From contig NZ_JAEKFH010000003.1 of assembly GCF_016650695.1 (NCBI RefSeq), positions 2,376,001 through 2,440,000 of the forward strand: DNA of 64,000 nt, read 5' to 3'. This stretch comes from Pseudomonas sp. TH41. Its GTDB lineage: Bacteria; Pseudomonadota; Gammaproteobacteria; Pseudomonadales; Pseudomonadaceae. Made by a program: the position numbers and the translations under genes. The notes below the pieces were generated by a model, which was not told where the DNA came from, searched no databases, and saw only the letters and a list, made by a program, of their open reading frames with translations. Shown here piece after piece: positions 56,166 through 64,000 of this stretch (the stretch's first letter is position 1; every line of letters begins with the position of its first letter).

Positions 56166-57052
56166 AGCGCTTCCGTTTTTCAAGTTTCATGCTGGTAGCG
56201 GGTCTGCTGTTCATCTACGCACCGATGCTGATCCTGGTGATCTATTCGTTCAACGCCTCCAAACTGGTGACGGTATGGGGTGGCTGGTCGATCAAGTGGT
56301 ACGTCGGGTTGATGGACAACACCCAACTGATGGGCTCGGTGGTGCGCTCGCTGGAAATCGCCTGCTACACGGCGGTGGCAGCAGTGGCGCTGGGTACATT
56401 GGCCGCGTTCGTCCTGACCCGTATTACCCACTTCAAAGGCCGCACGCTGTTTGGTGGCCTGGTCACCGCGCCATTGGTCATGCCGGAAGTGATCACCGGT
56501 CTGTCGCTGTTGCTGCTGTTCGTGGCGATGGCGCAGATGATCGGTTGGCCACAGGAGCGGGGCATCGTCACCATCTGGATCGCCCACACCACGTTCTGTG
56601 CGGCGTATGTGGCGGTGGTGGTGTCGGCGCGCTTGCGTGAGCTGGACCTCTCCATCGAAGAAGCGGCCATGGACCTCGGTGCACGGCCGTGGAAGGTGTT
56701 CTTCCTGATCACCATCCCGATGATCGCGCCGTCGTTGGCCGCGGGGGGCATGATGTCCTTCGCCTTGTCGCTGGATGACCTGGTGTTGGCGAGCTTCGTC
56801 TCCGGGCCGGGTTCGACGACCTTGCCGATGGAAGTGTTCTCGGCCGTGCGTCTGGGTGTGAAACCGGAAATCAACGCCGTGGCCAGCCTGATTCTGCTGG
56901 CGGTGTCGATCGTGACGTTTATGGTCTGGTTCTTCAGCCGCCGTGCCGAAGAAAGCCGCAAACGTGCGATTCAGCAAGCCATCGAAGAAGGCGCCGCCGA
57001 TTCGTGGAAGCAACCGGACGTGCGTCGCGCACAGGCACCGGAAGCGGCTTAA
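56162..57052 (+). CDS. spuH: Polyamine ABC transporter permease SpuH (PotC/PotI type)
   Basis: Partner permease, 296 residues and about six spans, with EAA loop SIEEAAMDLGARPWKVFFLITIP near residue 162. The C-terminal tail is long and charged (RRAEESRKRAIQQAIEEG). The gene ends the spu operon; a family A REPIN nine bases later may act as the boundary, since no T-run terminator is visible. Confidence 0.95.
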   Translation: MKRFRFSSFMLVAGLLFIYAPMLILVIYSFNASKLVTVWGGWSIKWYVGLMDNTQLMGSVVRSLEIACYTAVAAVALGTLAAFVLTRITHFKGRTLFGGLVTAPLVMPEVITGLSLLLLFVAMAQMIGWPQERGIVTIWIAHTTFCAAYVAVVVSARLRELDLSIEEAAMDLGARPWKVFFLITIPMIAPSLAAGGMMSFALSLDDLVLASFVSGPGSTTLPMEVFSAVRLGVKPEINAVASLILLAVSIVTFMVWFFSRRAEESRKRAIQQAIEEGAADSWKQPDVRRAQAPEAA

Positions 57053-57060
57053 AACGCTGT

Positions 57061-57145
57061 AGATCAAAAGATCGCAGCCTGCGGCAGCTCCTACATGGGG
57101 ATACGTTCCTCCTGTAGGAGCTGCCGCAGGCTGCGATCTTTTGAT
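57061..57145. repeat. REPIN, family A
   Basis: Arms AGATCAAAAGATCGCAGCCT and complement, between converging spuH and the HD gene. It ends nine bases before the stop codon of the HD gene. Confidence 0.93.
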
Positions 57146-57153
57146 TTTAGGGG

Positions 57154-57795
57154 TCAAGAAACCCAAGGTGATTTGCGGATGATCTCGACGAAGTTCATCG
57201 GCTTGAAGCCTGGCTCGCTGTCCACCAGCACGTCCGCGTTCACCGTGCCAAACGTGGTATCCGGCTTGTGTTTGAAGCCGTTGGCGAACGCACACAGGAT
57301 GCACTCCTTGAACCCTTCACCCCGTGGATGCGCATGCACCACTGCTTCCCGTTGCTCGGTCGGAAACGCGGCGTAATCGATCCCCAGCACATCCATCTCA
57401 ACCCCGGCGGTGACCAGCGCCACGTTAGGACGCAGGTGTTGCGGCACGCCCGGTGTGGTGTGCAGGGCAATCGACAACCACACTTGCTCGAGATCGTCGT
57501 CGCTCAGCCCGTAAGGCTGGAGGAACGCTTTGGCGGCATTGGCACTGTCGACCTCGAAGCGCTCGTCGTCGGTGCGATGACCCTCCACCAGGCCCAGATC
57601 ATGGAACATGGCGCCGACGTAAAGAAGCTCGGGGTTGTAGGCCAGTTGCTTGCGTTCACCGCTCAACGCACCGAATAGAAAGACCCGGCGCGAGTGGTGG
57701 TAAAGCAGGTCGGATTCGACGTCGCGGATGTATTCGGTGGTGGCCCTGGCCAACGCGCTATCGGGGATTTTAATACCGGCGATGGTGCTGCTCAT
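57154..57795 (-). CDS. HD domain protein, cyanamide-hydratase-like
   Basis: A 213-residue protein with an HD metal site: HHSRRVFLFGAL (His33/34) and MFHDLGLVEGH, followed by DDERFEVDSANAAKAFL and SIALHTTPGVP. This pattern resembles the cyanamide hydratase/DDI2 branch of HD proteins more than nucleotide phosphohydrolases. I chose the start at 57795 (MSSTIAGIKIP), which has GGAAAG upstream. It faces a GlxA-type regulator across 306 bases, a layout suggesting it is that regulator's target. The substrate is unknown. Confidence 0.8.
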   Translation of the reverse strand: MSSTIAGIKIPDSALARATTEYIRDVESDLLYHHSRRVFLFGALSGERKQLAYNPELLYVGAMFHDLGLVEGHRTDDERFEVDSANAAKAFLQPYGLSDDDLEQVWLSIALHTTPGVPQHLRPNVALVTAGVEMDVLGIDYAAFPTEQREAVVHAHPRGEGFKECILCAFANGFKHKPDTTFGTVNADVLVDSEPGFKPMNFVEIIRKSPWVS

Positions 57796-57959
57796 GGTGC
57801 TTTCCTTGTGGGGAACGCCGTGACGGCGCTGATGGATCAAGTCTGTTCCCGCACCCAAAACCGGACAATCGATGCATGGCTGCGATCCTTGCCAATGAGC
57901 ATGCATATCGCGCCAACCTCGCTTGTTGCTCGCAGATTGGCTAGGGTTCCACACAGACC

Positions 57960-58061
57960 CTGTAGGAGCGAGCTTGCTCGCGATGGACGTCAACGATGAC
58001 GGGACTTGCCTGTATGAACACGGCGTCCTCACGTCCATCGCGAGCAAGCTCGCTCCTACAG
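57960..58061. repeat. REPIN, family B, in a divergent promoter region
   Basis: Full pair of arms occupying a third of the 306-base region 57796-58101 between the HD and GlxA-type genes. Apart from A/T-poor flanks I see no clear promoter or operator in the rest of this gap. Confidence 0.92.
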
Positions 58062-58101
58062 GGGTTAGGTGCAACCAGAGCCATTGAGGGCGAATCCTGT
58101 C

Positions 58102-59067
58102 ATGAGTAAAACCGTTGCCATCGTAGTGTTCGCAGGCGTTCAGTCGCTGGACGTCACCGGTCCCATGGATGTGTTTTCCGAAGCCAATCGTTTCCTGGAA
58201 CCGGAAGATCACTATCGGCTGGAGGTCATTGGCGTGGGGCGCGGGGCGATGCCGTGTTCCAACGGTTTGTCACTCAACGCTCATAAGCATTTCAGTGAAG
58301 CGCTGGAGGCGTATGACTTGCTGCTGGTGGCCGGAGGGCCGCAGTTGCCGTTCATGGATTTCGGCGCAGCATTCGATGCCTGGCTGCGCGATGCCTGCGC
58401 GCGGGCGCAACGGTTTGGCTCGATCTGCAATGGCGCCTTCATGCTGGCGCGGGCCGGGTTGCTCGACGGGAGAACGGTGACGACCCACTGGGGTGACGCG
58501 GCAGCGCTGGCTCGGTTGTGCCCGTCGACTCAGGTTGAGGCCGATCGCTTGTACGTGCAGGACGGCGAGCTCTACACCTCGGCCGGGGTCACGGCGGGGA
58601 TTGATTTGTCGCTGTACCTGCTCGCGCGGGATTACGGCCCGGAAGTGGCGCTCAGCGTGGCGAAGCGGCTGGTGGTGTTCACTCAGCGATCGGGTGGGCA
58701 ATCACAGTTCAGTCCATTCCTCACACCACACGCTGAGCCCGCTTCTGCCGTGGCGTTGGCCCAGCTCTACGTGCTGGCTAATCTCACCGGCGATCTGACA
58801 ATCGCTGACCTGGCCAACGCCGCCAACATGAGTGCCCGCAACTTCTCCCGGGTGTTCGCCAAAGAAGCGAAAATCACCCCGGCGGAATTCGTCGAGCGGG
58901 CGCGGGTGGACGCGGCAAGGGTACTGCTGGAAAGCACCAGCGCGCCGCTCAAGACGGTGGCGTACCAGTGCGGATTTCGGGATGCGCAGCACATGCGTAG
59001 CGTGTTCAACCGCCGGCTCGGTGTGACGCCGCAGCAGTTCAGGCTGAATTTTGCGGCGATGGTTTGA
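58102..59067 (+). CDS. GlxA family regulator (DJ-1/PfpI domain plus AraC helix-turn-helix)
   Basis: The 321 residues join an N-terminal DJ-1/PfpI-like domain (about 1-185, VAIVVFAGVQSLDVTGPMDV and SICNGAFMLARAGLLDGR with its cysteine) to a C-terminal AraC-type DNA-binding domain (about 215-320, with two helix-turn-helices and YQCGFRDAQHMRSVFNRR). Such regulators often activate catabolic genes for amines or nitriles. It is divergent from the HD gene, which is the first candidate target. ATG 58102 is preferred over an upstream in-frame ATG. Confidence 0.9.
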   Translation: MSKTVAIVVFAGVQSLDVTGPMDVFSEANRFLEPEDHYRLEVIGVGRGAMPCSNGLSLNAHKHFSEALEAYDLLLVAGGPQLPFMDFGAAFDAWLRDACARAQRFGSICNGAFMLARAGLLDGRTVTTHWGDAAALARLCPSTQVEADRLYVQDGELYTSAGVTAGIDLSLYLLARDYGPEVALSVAKRLVVFTQRSGGQSQFSPFLTPHAEPASAVALAQLYVLANLTGDLTIADLANAANMSARNFSRVFAKEAKITPAEFVERARVDAARVLLESTSAPLKTVAYQCGFRDAQHMRSVFNRRLGVTPQQFRLNFAAMV

Positions 59068-59084
59068 GCGTTGATTGGTTTTGA

Positions 59085-59167
59085 AGATCAAAAGATCGCA
59101 GCCTGCGGCAGCTCCTACAGGGAATCGCGTTCAAATGTAGGAGCTGCCGCAGGCTGCAATCTTTTGA
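59085..59167. repeat. REPIN, family A
   Basis: Paired arms between the converging GlxA and acylase genes; one arm has GCAATC in place of GCGATC. It stops four bases before the acylase stop codon. Confidence 0.92.
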
Positions 59168-59170
59168 TGT

Positions 59171-61582
59171 TTAAGGCGCAGCCCGCGCCGGCAACAGCTT
59201 CAACGTACTGCGCGTATTGGCCGTCACTTCTTCATCATTGAGATGCGCCTGGAAATAGACCCCTTCGAGGTACGCCTCGGCCTGGTCGTCATAGTGGCTG
59301 TCGAACGGCACACCGCTCTGGCCGACCGGGTTGACGGTCAGGCTGTGAGCCGGGTCGGCGAAATCGATCAGGCGCCGGGTCGACGGGCCGTAAGTCACCG
59401 GCCATGGCGCCGGGCCAATCCTGGCCGAGAGGTTGTTCGGCACTTCATGGCTGCCGGGCGCCGCGAACGGACCCACATTGAAGATCTGGTCCAGCGGCTT
59501 CTGCTGCCCCAGGGGATGGCCATGGGTCAACGTGTGCGCCTTGCCCCACTGCCATTGCGCGAAATCTGCACCCAGCGTGGTCTTGAGGTGAGCGATGCTC
59601 GCCTGCCACGCCACCTTCACCGTATCGGCGCGGGTTTCCTTGCCGGGCGTATTGCGGTTGTCCCACCACGGCGAATCGGGGCTCGCAGCCAGGCGTGGCA
59701 GCGCTGCGTCGATGACACGGGTCGAGAGCAACGTGTCGAAGAAGTCATTCCCCAATTCGTCGTGCATTGCCGCGTCGGCCAGGTTGAACAGGAACTGGTT
59801 GAACACCGTGGCGCTGGTGGAATCCAGCGGGTAATCGCCTTTCCACTGCGCCAGTTGCTCCACAAGTTTGCGTTCGGCAGGATCACTCACCACTTCACGC
59901 AGGACCGGCAACAACGGCGCCAGCAGTCGCGGGCCATAGGCGGTGGTTGTGCCCAATTGCAGTTGCTGGCTGGCTTCCAGGTCCCACTTGATGTTTTTGT
60001 CGCTCAGTTGGCGGTCGAGTTGCTGACCCCGATCAGCCAGGTTGTAGTAGCCGGGGATCTCCATGCCGGTCGGCGAAACCGGCTGGAAGTTGGCGGAGAC
60101 GATGTAACCCCGCGCCGGGTTCTCTTCCTGCGGGTTGGCGCTGAACGGGTAAAAACCATCCTTGTCCGCCTCGGCCGTGCTGCCATCGAGGATGAACCAC
60201 GGACGTACGCCCGCCGGACGTTTTGGCAGTTGCGCCGCGGCCCACCAGCCGATGTCGCCCTTGGCATTGGCCCAGACGATGTTCAGGCCTGGCGCCTGGA
60301 TTTTGGCCGCCGCGTTGCGGGCCTTGGCCAGGGTGTCGGCGCGGTTGAGCTGGTAGAAGCCTTCAAGGATCGGGTTCTGGCTTTCGAGGAAGCCCCACCA
60401 CATGGCGATCGGCGTTTTGCCGGCGCTGTTGCCCAGCGCGTCGTTGACGATCGGGCCGTGGGGTGACTGGCGCAGCACCAGGGTGACCGGCGCCTGGCCC
60501 TTGACCGCAATGTGCTGTTCGCTGGTCACCATGTCTACCCACTTGCCTCGGTACCAGACCTGATTGGGATTGTCCGGGTTGACCTTCTCGGCGATCAGGT
60601 CGAGGTCATCGTTCTGGAACATGGTGATGCTCCAGCCGAAATCGCGGTTCATGCCCAATGAAGCGAACGGCATCAACGCTTGATAGTGGCCGTAGAGCTC
60701 AAAGCCCGGCGCCGAGAGCTGCGCCTCGTACCACACCGACGGCGCCGAAAAGCGGATATGCGGATCTCCGGCCAACAGCGGCTTGCCACTTTTGGTGTGA
60801 CTGCCGGAGACCACCCAGGCGTTGCTGCCTTCGAACTGCGGCAGGCCATTGTCGGCCAGTGCCTGTTCGCTCAGGCGGGCGAGGGCGTTGAGGTCTTTCC
60901 AGTCGGCGCTGGCGAGGGGCGGCGTGGCGCTGCGGCGATTTTTCGCCAGCATGCCTTTGGGTTGCCAGTCGAGATCGAAGACATTCAGATACTCGGCGCC
61001 CAACTGATCGCGCACGAAGGTCAGCAACGGCTCAGTCCGAAACGCCGCCGCAAAACTGTAGGCCATGTAACCCGCAATGCTGATGGTGTCCTGAGCGGTG
61101 AAAGGGCGTTTTGGAATACCCAGTACATCAAACTCGGCAGGTTTTGGATGGTTGTCCTGATACTGATTGATGCCGTCCAGATAGGCTTGCATCGCAGTCC
61201 AGGTCGGTGACTGTTTGTCCAGGTTTGCGAGGTAGGTTTCGGCGCGTTCGCGAATGCGCAGGCTGCGCATCAGTTTGTCGGTGTCGAGCAGTTTCGGGCC
61301 CAGCACCTCGGCCAGCTCGCCACGGGCGAGACGGCGCAGCACTTCCATCTGAAACAGCCGATCCTGGGCATGAACGTACCCGAGGGCGCGGTACAGGTCG
61401 GTTTCGTTCTCGGCGCGGATATGCGGAATGCCGCGCTCGTCGTAGCGCACGGTAACCGACCCTTGCAAGTGCTGCAGCTCAACCATGCCCTGGCGTGTCG
61501 GCTGCTTGCTATAGACGTACCAGCCGGCGCCTGCGGCGAGCGCGAGAATCAGCAGGACGAGAACGGTCAGGCTACGTTTCAT
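59171..61582 (-). CDS. hacB: Penicillin acylase family protein, HacB-like
   Basis: Ntn hydrolase precursor of 803 residues that is cleaved into alpha and beta chains. An N-terminal signal or anchor (LTVLVLLILALAAGAGWYVY) is followed by the alpha chain (RYDERGIPHIRAENETDLYR, GYVHAQDRLFQMEVLRR). The beta-chain nucleophile is Ser253 in FEGSNAWVVSGSHTKSG. In P. aeruginosa PA0305 (HacB) lies next to the spu genes and hydrolyses long-chain acyl-homoserine lactones. The order spu-hacB is kept here, with two genes inserted. Substrate is inferred. Confidence 0.85.
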   Translation of the reverse strand: MKRSLTVLVLLILALAAGAGWYVYSKQPTRQGMVELQHLQGSVTVRYDERGIPHIRAENETDLYRALGYVHAQDRLFQMEVLRRLARGELAEVLGPKLLDTDKLMRSLRIRERAETYLANLDKQSPTWTAMQAYLDGINQYQDNHPKPAEFDVLGIPKRPFTAQDTISIAGYMAYSFAAAFRTEPLLTFVRDQLGAEYLNVFDLDWQPKGMLAKNRRSATPPLASADWKDLNALARLSEQALADNGLPQFEGSNAWVVSGSHTKSGKPLLAGDPHIRFSAPSVWYEAQLSAPGFELYGHYQALMPFASLGMNRDFGWSITMFQNDDLDLIAEKVNPDNPNQVWYRGKWVDMVTSEQHIAVKGQAPVTLVLRQSPHGPIVNDALGNSAGKTPIAMWWGFLESQNPILEGFYQLNRADTLAKARNAAAKIQAPGLNIVWANAKGDIGWWAAAQLPKRPAGVRPWFILDGSTAEADKDGFYPFSANPQEENPARGYIVSANFQPVSPTGMEIPGYYNLADRGQQLDRQLSDKNIKWDLEASQQLQLGTTTAYGPRLLAPLLPVLREVVSDPAERKLVEQLAQWKGDYPLDSTSATVFNQFLFNLADAAMHDELGNDFFDTLLSTRVIDAALPRLAASPDSPWWDNRNTPGKETRADTVKVAWQASIAHLKTTLGADFAQWQWGKAHTLTHGHPLGQQKPLDQIFNVGPFAAPGSHEVPNNLSARIGPAPWPVTYGPSTRRLIDFADPAHSLTVNPVGQSGVPFDSHYDDQAEAYLEGVYFQAHLNDEEVTANTRSTLKLLPARAAP

Positions 61583-61690
61583 GGAGATTCCTTATTGTTA
61601 TGAATGGCAACGGTCCCTGGCGCCATTGTTTAACACGGCGTGCCGAATTGGCCCATCGCACTTAGGAGGGATTCGCGTTTCCTGTCCGCC

Positions 61691-62272
61691 TTACTTCTTT
61701 ACGTCGATGGGCCACGGGCAGTAACACCCGACCGCCAGTGTGTGCGTGGCACTCACCGCACGGCCCTCGTTCAGCGCTTGCAAGATCGGTTCGATAAAGC
61801 TGTTGCTCGAATTGCAGGTCAGGCCTTCGCTGTACGGGCCGAAATATGCCAGCTTGCCGCTGCGATCCCAGATCGCCACGGCAGGGCTGGCGGGGATCTG
61901 CTCCGACCCTGGCAGCACGCTGATGGTTTTAAGGCTGCTCAAGGTGCTCGGCAATTGGCCGTGACTGCCGGGCTTCTGTACGGCATAAAACTCCACGCCC
62001 TGCGGTACATAGCGCTCAACCAGTTCGGTCAGGTGTTGTTGATTGCCGACGTTGCACGGGCACGCCGGGTCCCAGAAATGCACCAAACGGATGGCGCCGG
62101 GTCCGGCGAGGTCATCGGGCAGGCGCAACGGGTCACCGGAGAAAACGGCGGTGTGTGAGCTGAACGCCCGCAGGTAGCGACCCTGGAACCAATCGTAAGC
62201 CGTCCACAGCGCGCCGGCACACACGAGGGCGAGCAGGCTGGCAAGCAGTGTGGCGCGGTAGGACGGACGCAT
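61691..62272 (-). CDS. Thioredoxin-fold membrane-anchored protein (DUF6436-like)
   Basis: The 193 residues begin with a membrane anchor (LLASLLALVCAGALWTAY), then a thioredoxin-like domain with VHFWDPACPCNVGNQQHL, in which CPC replaces the usual CxxC. The C-terminus has LTCNSSNSFIEPIL and GCYCPWPID, giving further cysteines. A periplasmic redox role is possible, but the altered active site makes this uncertain. The start at 62272 has the best N-terminus; a longer frame overlaps the neighbouring divergent promoter. 61583-61690 holds no gene. Confidence 0.7.
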   Translation of the reverse strand: MRPSYRATLLASLLALVCAGALWTAYDWFQGRYLRAFSSHTAVFSGDPLRLPDDLAGPGAIRLVHFWDPACPCNVGNQQHLTELVERYVPQGVEFYAVQKPGSHGQLPSTLSSLKTISVLPGSEQIPASPAVAIWDRSGKLAYFGPYSEGLTCNSSNSFIEPILQALNEGRAVSATHTLAVGCYCPWPIDVKK

Positions 62273-62369
62273 GGGTTTCAATCCTCGAAGGTCGCCCAGC
62301 TTGCCATGCTTGCCGCGACAGATGAATATCGCAGGCCTATAAAGTCCGTTTCGCGTTCTGGAATTGCTC

Positions 62370-63317
62370 ATGTCTGCCACTTTTGACCCCGATCATCTGC
62401 GTGCGAGCCTGCGGCCACTGGCTGATGGGCAACCACTGTCGGTCGAGGCGCTGGCTTATCAGCGGTTCTACGGGTTGGATTTTCCGGGGCGTCACTTTCG
62501 CAGCGGTCTGGGGCGGTTTGAGGTCGATGGTTATGACGTGGTCAGTCAGGTCTGGTGGCCCGAGAAGGCGAAGGCGACGTTGTTGTTGTTTCACGGCTTT
62601 TACGATCACACCGGACTCTATCGGCATGTGATTGAGTGGGCGCTGGACCAAGGTTTTGCGGTGATTGCCTGCGATTTGCCGGGGCATGGATTGTCCAGCG
62701 GCGAGCGCGCCAGCATCAAGGATTTCGCTGAGTATCAGGACACGCTGCAAGGCTTGTTCGCCGAGGCTTCGTCCCTGGGCCTGCCACAGCCGTGGCACCT
62801 GTGCGGGCAAAGCACCGGCGGCGCGATTGTGATCGATCATGTGCTCAATGCGGGCACCAGCAGTCCAGCCCAGGGCCAGGTGATTCTGCTGTCGCCGCTG
62901 GTCAGACCGCGGGCCTGGGGCTGGTCGCAGCTGAGCTATTACCTGCTCAAGCCTTTCGTCAACGCCATTGCCAGGCGCTTCAGCGAGAACTCCAACGACC
63001 CCGATTTTTTGCCGTTCCTGCAAGCCGATCCGTTGCAGCCGCTACGGTTGCCGACAGCCTGGGTCGGTGCACTGGCGCGCTGGATCAAACGCATCGAAGC
63101 CGCACCGTTCAGCACCCGGCGACCCTTGATTGTGCAGGGGCAGGCGGACATGACGGTGGATTGGGAGCACAACCTTGATGTGTTGAAGGCCAAGTTCGAT
63201 CGGCCGCAGGTATTGATGTTGCCAGAGGCGCGGCATCATCTGGCGAATGAGACGGCGGCGTTGCGAGGGGAGTATTTCGGGTTTTTGACTAAGCGGATCA
63301 AGGGGCGGAATCTTTAG
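62370..63317 (+). CDS. Alpha/beta hydrolase (monoacylglycerol-lipase-like)
   Basis: A 315-residue alpha/beta hydrolase: oxyanion region LLLFHGFYDHTGLY near residue 73, CDLPGHGLSSGERASI, nucleophile elbow CGQSTGGAI near 151, and catalytic His in PEARHHLANE near the end. This pattern fits serine-aminopeptidase S33 or lysophospholipase-type enzymes. ATG 62370 is preferred over TTG 62364. It is divergent from the thioredoxin-fold gene. The natural substrate is unknown. Confidence 0.85.
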   Translation: MSATFDPDHLRASLRPLADGQPLSVEALAYQRFYGLDFPGRHFRSGLGRFEVDGYDVVSQVWWPEKAKATLLLFHGFYDHTGLYRHVIEWALDQGFAVIACDLPGHGLSSGERASIKDFAEYQDTLQGLFAEASSLGLPQPWHLCGQSTGGAIVIDHVLNAGTSSPAQGQVILLSPLVRPRAWGWSQLSYYLLKPFVNAIARRFSENSNDPDFLPFLQADPLQPLRLPTAWVGALARWIKRIEAAPFSTRRPLIVQGQADMTVDWEHNLDVLKAKFDRPQVLMLPEARHHLANETAALRGEYFGFLTKRIKGRNL

Positions 63318-63332
63318 CGGTCACTAGGGCCT

Positions 63333-63415
63333 CATCGCGAGCAGGCTCGCTCCCACAGAGGACCGAGTTTTCCAGACAGGCACAGTTCAATGTGGGAGCG
63401 AGCCTGCTCGCGAAG
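63333..63415. repeat. REPIN, family C
   Basis: Arms ATCGCGAGCAGGCTCGCTCC and complement (AGGCTC replaces AAGCCC of the other family C copies) around a 38-base spacer, between converging genes. Confidence 0.9.
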
Positions 63416-63437
63416 GGGCCCTTGCAGGCACCGAAGA

Positions 63438-64000
63438 TTACTGGGTCAGGTTCGAAGTGCTTTGCCCCACCGCCAACCCCGCCCGAATCGCCGCCAGCGC
63501 AGCCTGATAGTAAGCCTGGCCCTCAGCCGATTCGGCAAACGTGGCAAATTCTTCCAGTTCGTTGTCCGACAGGTCGCGGTAGACATACAGCAGCGTGTTG
63601 TTCAGGTCACTGCCGATCTGGTCCATCAAGCGCTGACGCTGACCGTTCAACATCCCTTGCGCCTGACCACCACCGAGCAGACCGGGGATCATCGAGCTCA
63701 GGCTGTCGGCCGCGACGCCGGCAATCGCCAGGCTGACTTCAGCGCCGGCCTCGCGAGCGGGCAGCGCCTGGGCCAAGTGGCCGATGATCAGCAAGCGGCT
63801 GTCGCTGGCCTGCATCTTGGGCAAGCCCTTGGCGTTTTTCATCAGTTGGTCGCGACGGGTTGCCAGCAGTTCGGCGGCAACGACTTTTTTGCCCAGGGGG
63901 GACTGAAAAAACGCCAGGGCAGGTTTTGGATCGACGAGGTTCTTGCGCAGCTGCGCTTCGGCGCGCTGGTCTACAGCCTGAGGGGCAAAACGCTGATTGC
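63438..64000 (-). CDS. DUF2059-like exported protein, 5' end outside window
   Basis: The frame stays open without a stop to the right edge of the window, so the gene starts further out; 187 codons plus the stop are visible. It is rich in Ala, Leu and Gln. The C-terminal third reads YVYRDLSDNELEEFATFAES and AEGQAYYQAALAAI, the typical end of DUF2059 proteins. Internal ATG 63842 is a possible but unlikely start, because homologous-looking sequence continues upstream (VDPKPALAFFQSPLGKKV). Role unknown. Confidence 0.7.
   Translation of the reverse strand, partial: NQRFAPQAVDQRAEAQLRKNLVDPKPALAFFQSPLGKKVVAAELLATRRDQLMKNAKGLPKMQASDSRLLIIGHLAQALPAREAGAEVSLAIAGVAADSLSSMIPGLLGGGQAQGMLNGQRQRLMDQIGSDLNNTLLYVYRDLSDNELEEFATFAESAEGQAYYQAALAAIRAGLAVGQSTSNLTQ

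Noticed and set aside
57796..58212. Extended start of the HD protein gene
   Set aside because: The frame continues upstream through a REPIN and into the divergent gene. The start at 57795 has a ribosome site and a normal N-terminus.

Overview
The window is about 64 kb of ordinary chromosomal DNA from a fluorescent Pseudomonas (P. fluorescens group). Evidence for this is the high-GC codon use, the gene families (OprD-type porins, LsfA, Spu polyamine genes, DUF2388), the gene order trxA-rho and ygfB-pepP-ubiH-ubiI-gcv, and at least 17 dispersed paired inverted repeats of the kind called REPINs in this group. I see no prophage, insertion sequence, CRISPR array, rRNA or tRNA gene.

Layout. 1-9.9 kb: trxA, rho with a long leader, a membrane O-acyltransferase, ubiD with a coupled ferredoxin-type reductase, a PagP-like outer-membrane protein, ChaC, a quinone oxidoreductase and a FliL-like protein. 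10-17 kb: EVE protein, a 50-residue membrane peptide, ygfA, 6S RNA, zapA and its partner, then ygfB-pepP-ubiH-(50 aa ORF)-ubiI. 17-26 kb: a ferric-iron ABC transporter (binding protein and fused permease), then gcvT-gcvH and gcvP, separated by an oppositely oriented DegT aminotransferase. 26-35 kb: DUF2388 protein, NfeD/SPFH pair, an orphan GspE-like ATPase, a divergent ACT-like/Lrp pair, a CYTH-CHAD protein, argE and argA.

35-45.5 kb looks like a sulfur-starvation block: an orphan tauA, two tandem OprD-family porins, the 1-Cys peroxiredoxin lsfA and a complete ssuEADCBF alkanesulfonate operon. Several of these promoter regions share short A/T-rich motifs. 45.7-62 kb is the polyamine block: spuI, a decayed spuA, and spuBCDEFGH (glutamylation, transamination and ABC uptake of putrescine and spermidine), followed by an HD protein, a GlxA-type regulator and a HacB-like acylase. 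The end holds a thioredoxin-fold protein, an alpha/beta hydrolase and a partial DUF2059-like gene.

No wholly new multigene system is obvious. The most interesting signals are regulatory or small: an arginine-rich mini-ORF before argA, a folded leader before gcvT with mutually exclusive hairpins, shared motifs across the sulfur block, clustered dyads before spuB beside the spuA remnant, a 50-codon ORF wedged between ubiH and ubiI, and REPIN arms that supply stop codons. All functions are inferred from sequence reading and remembered family features; no database search was run.
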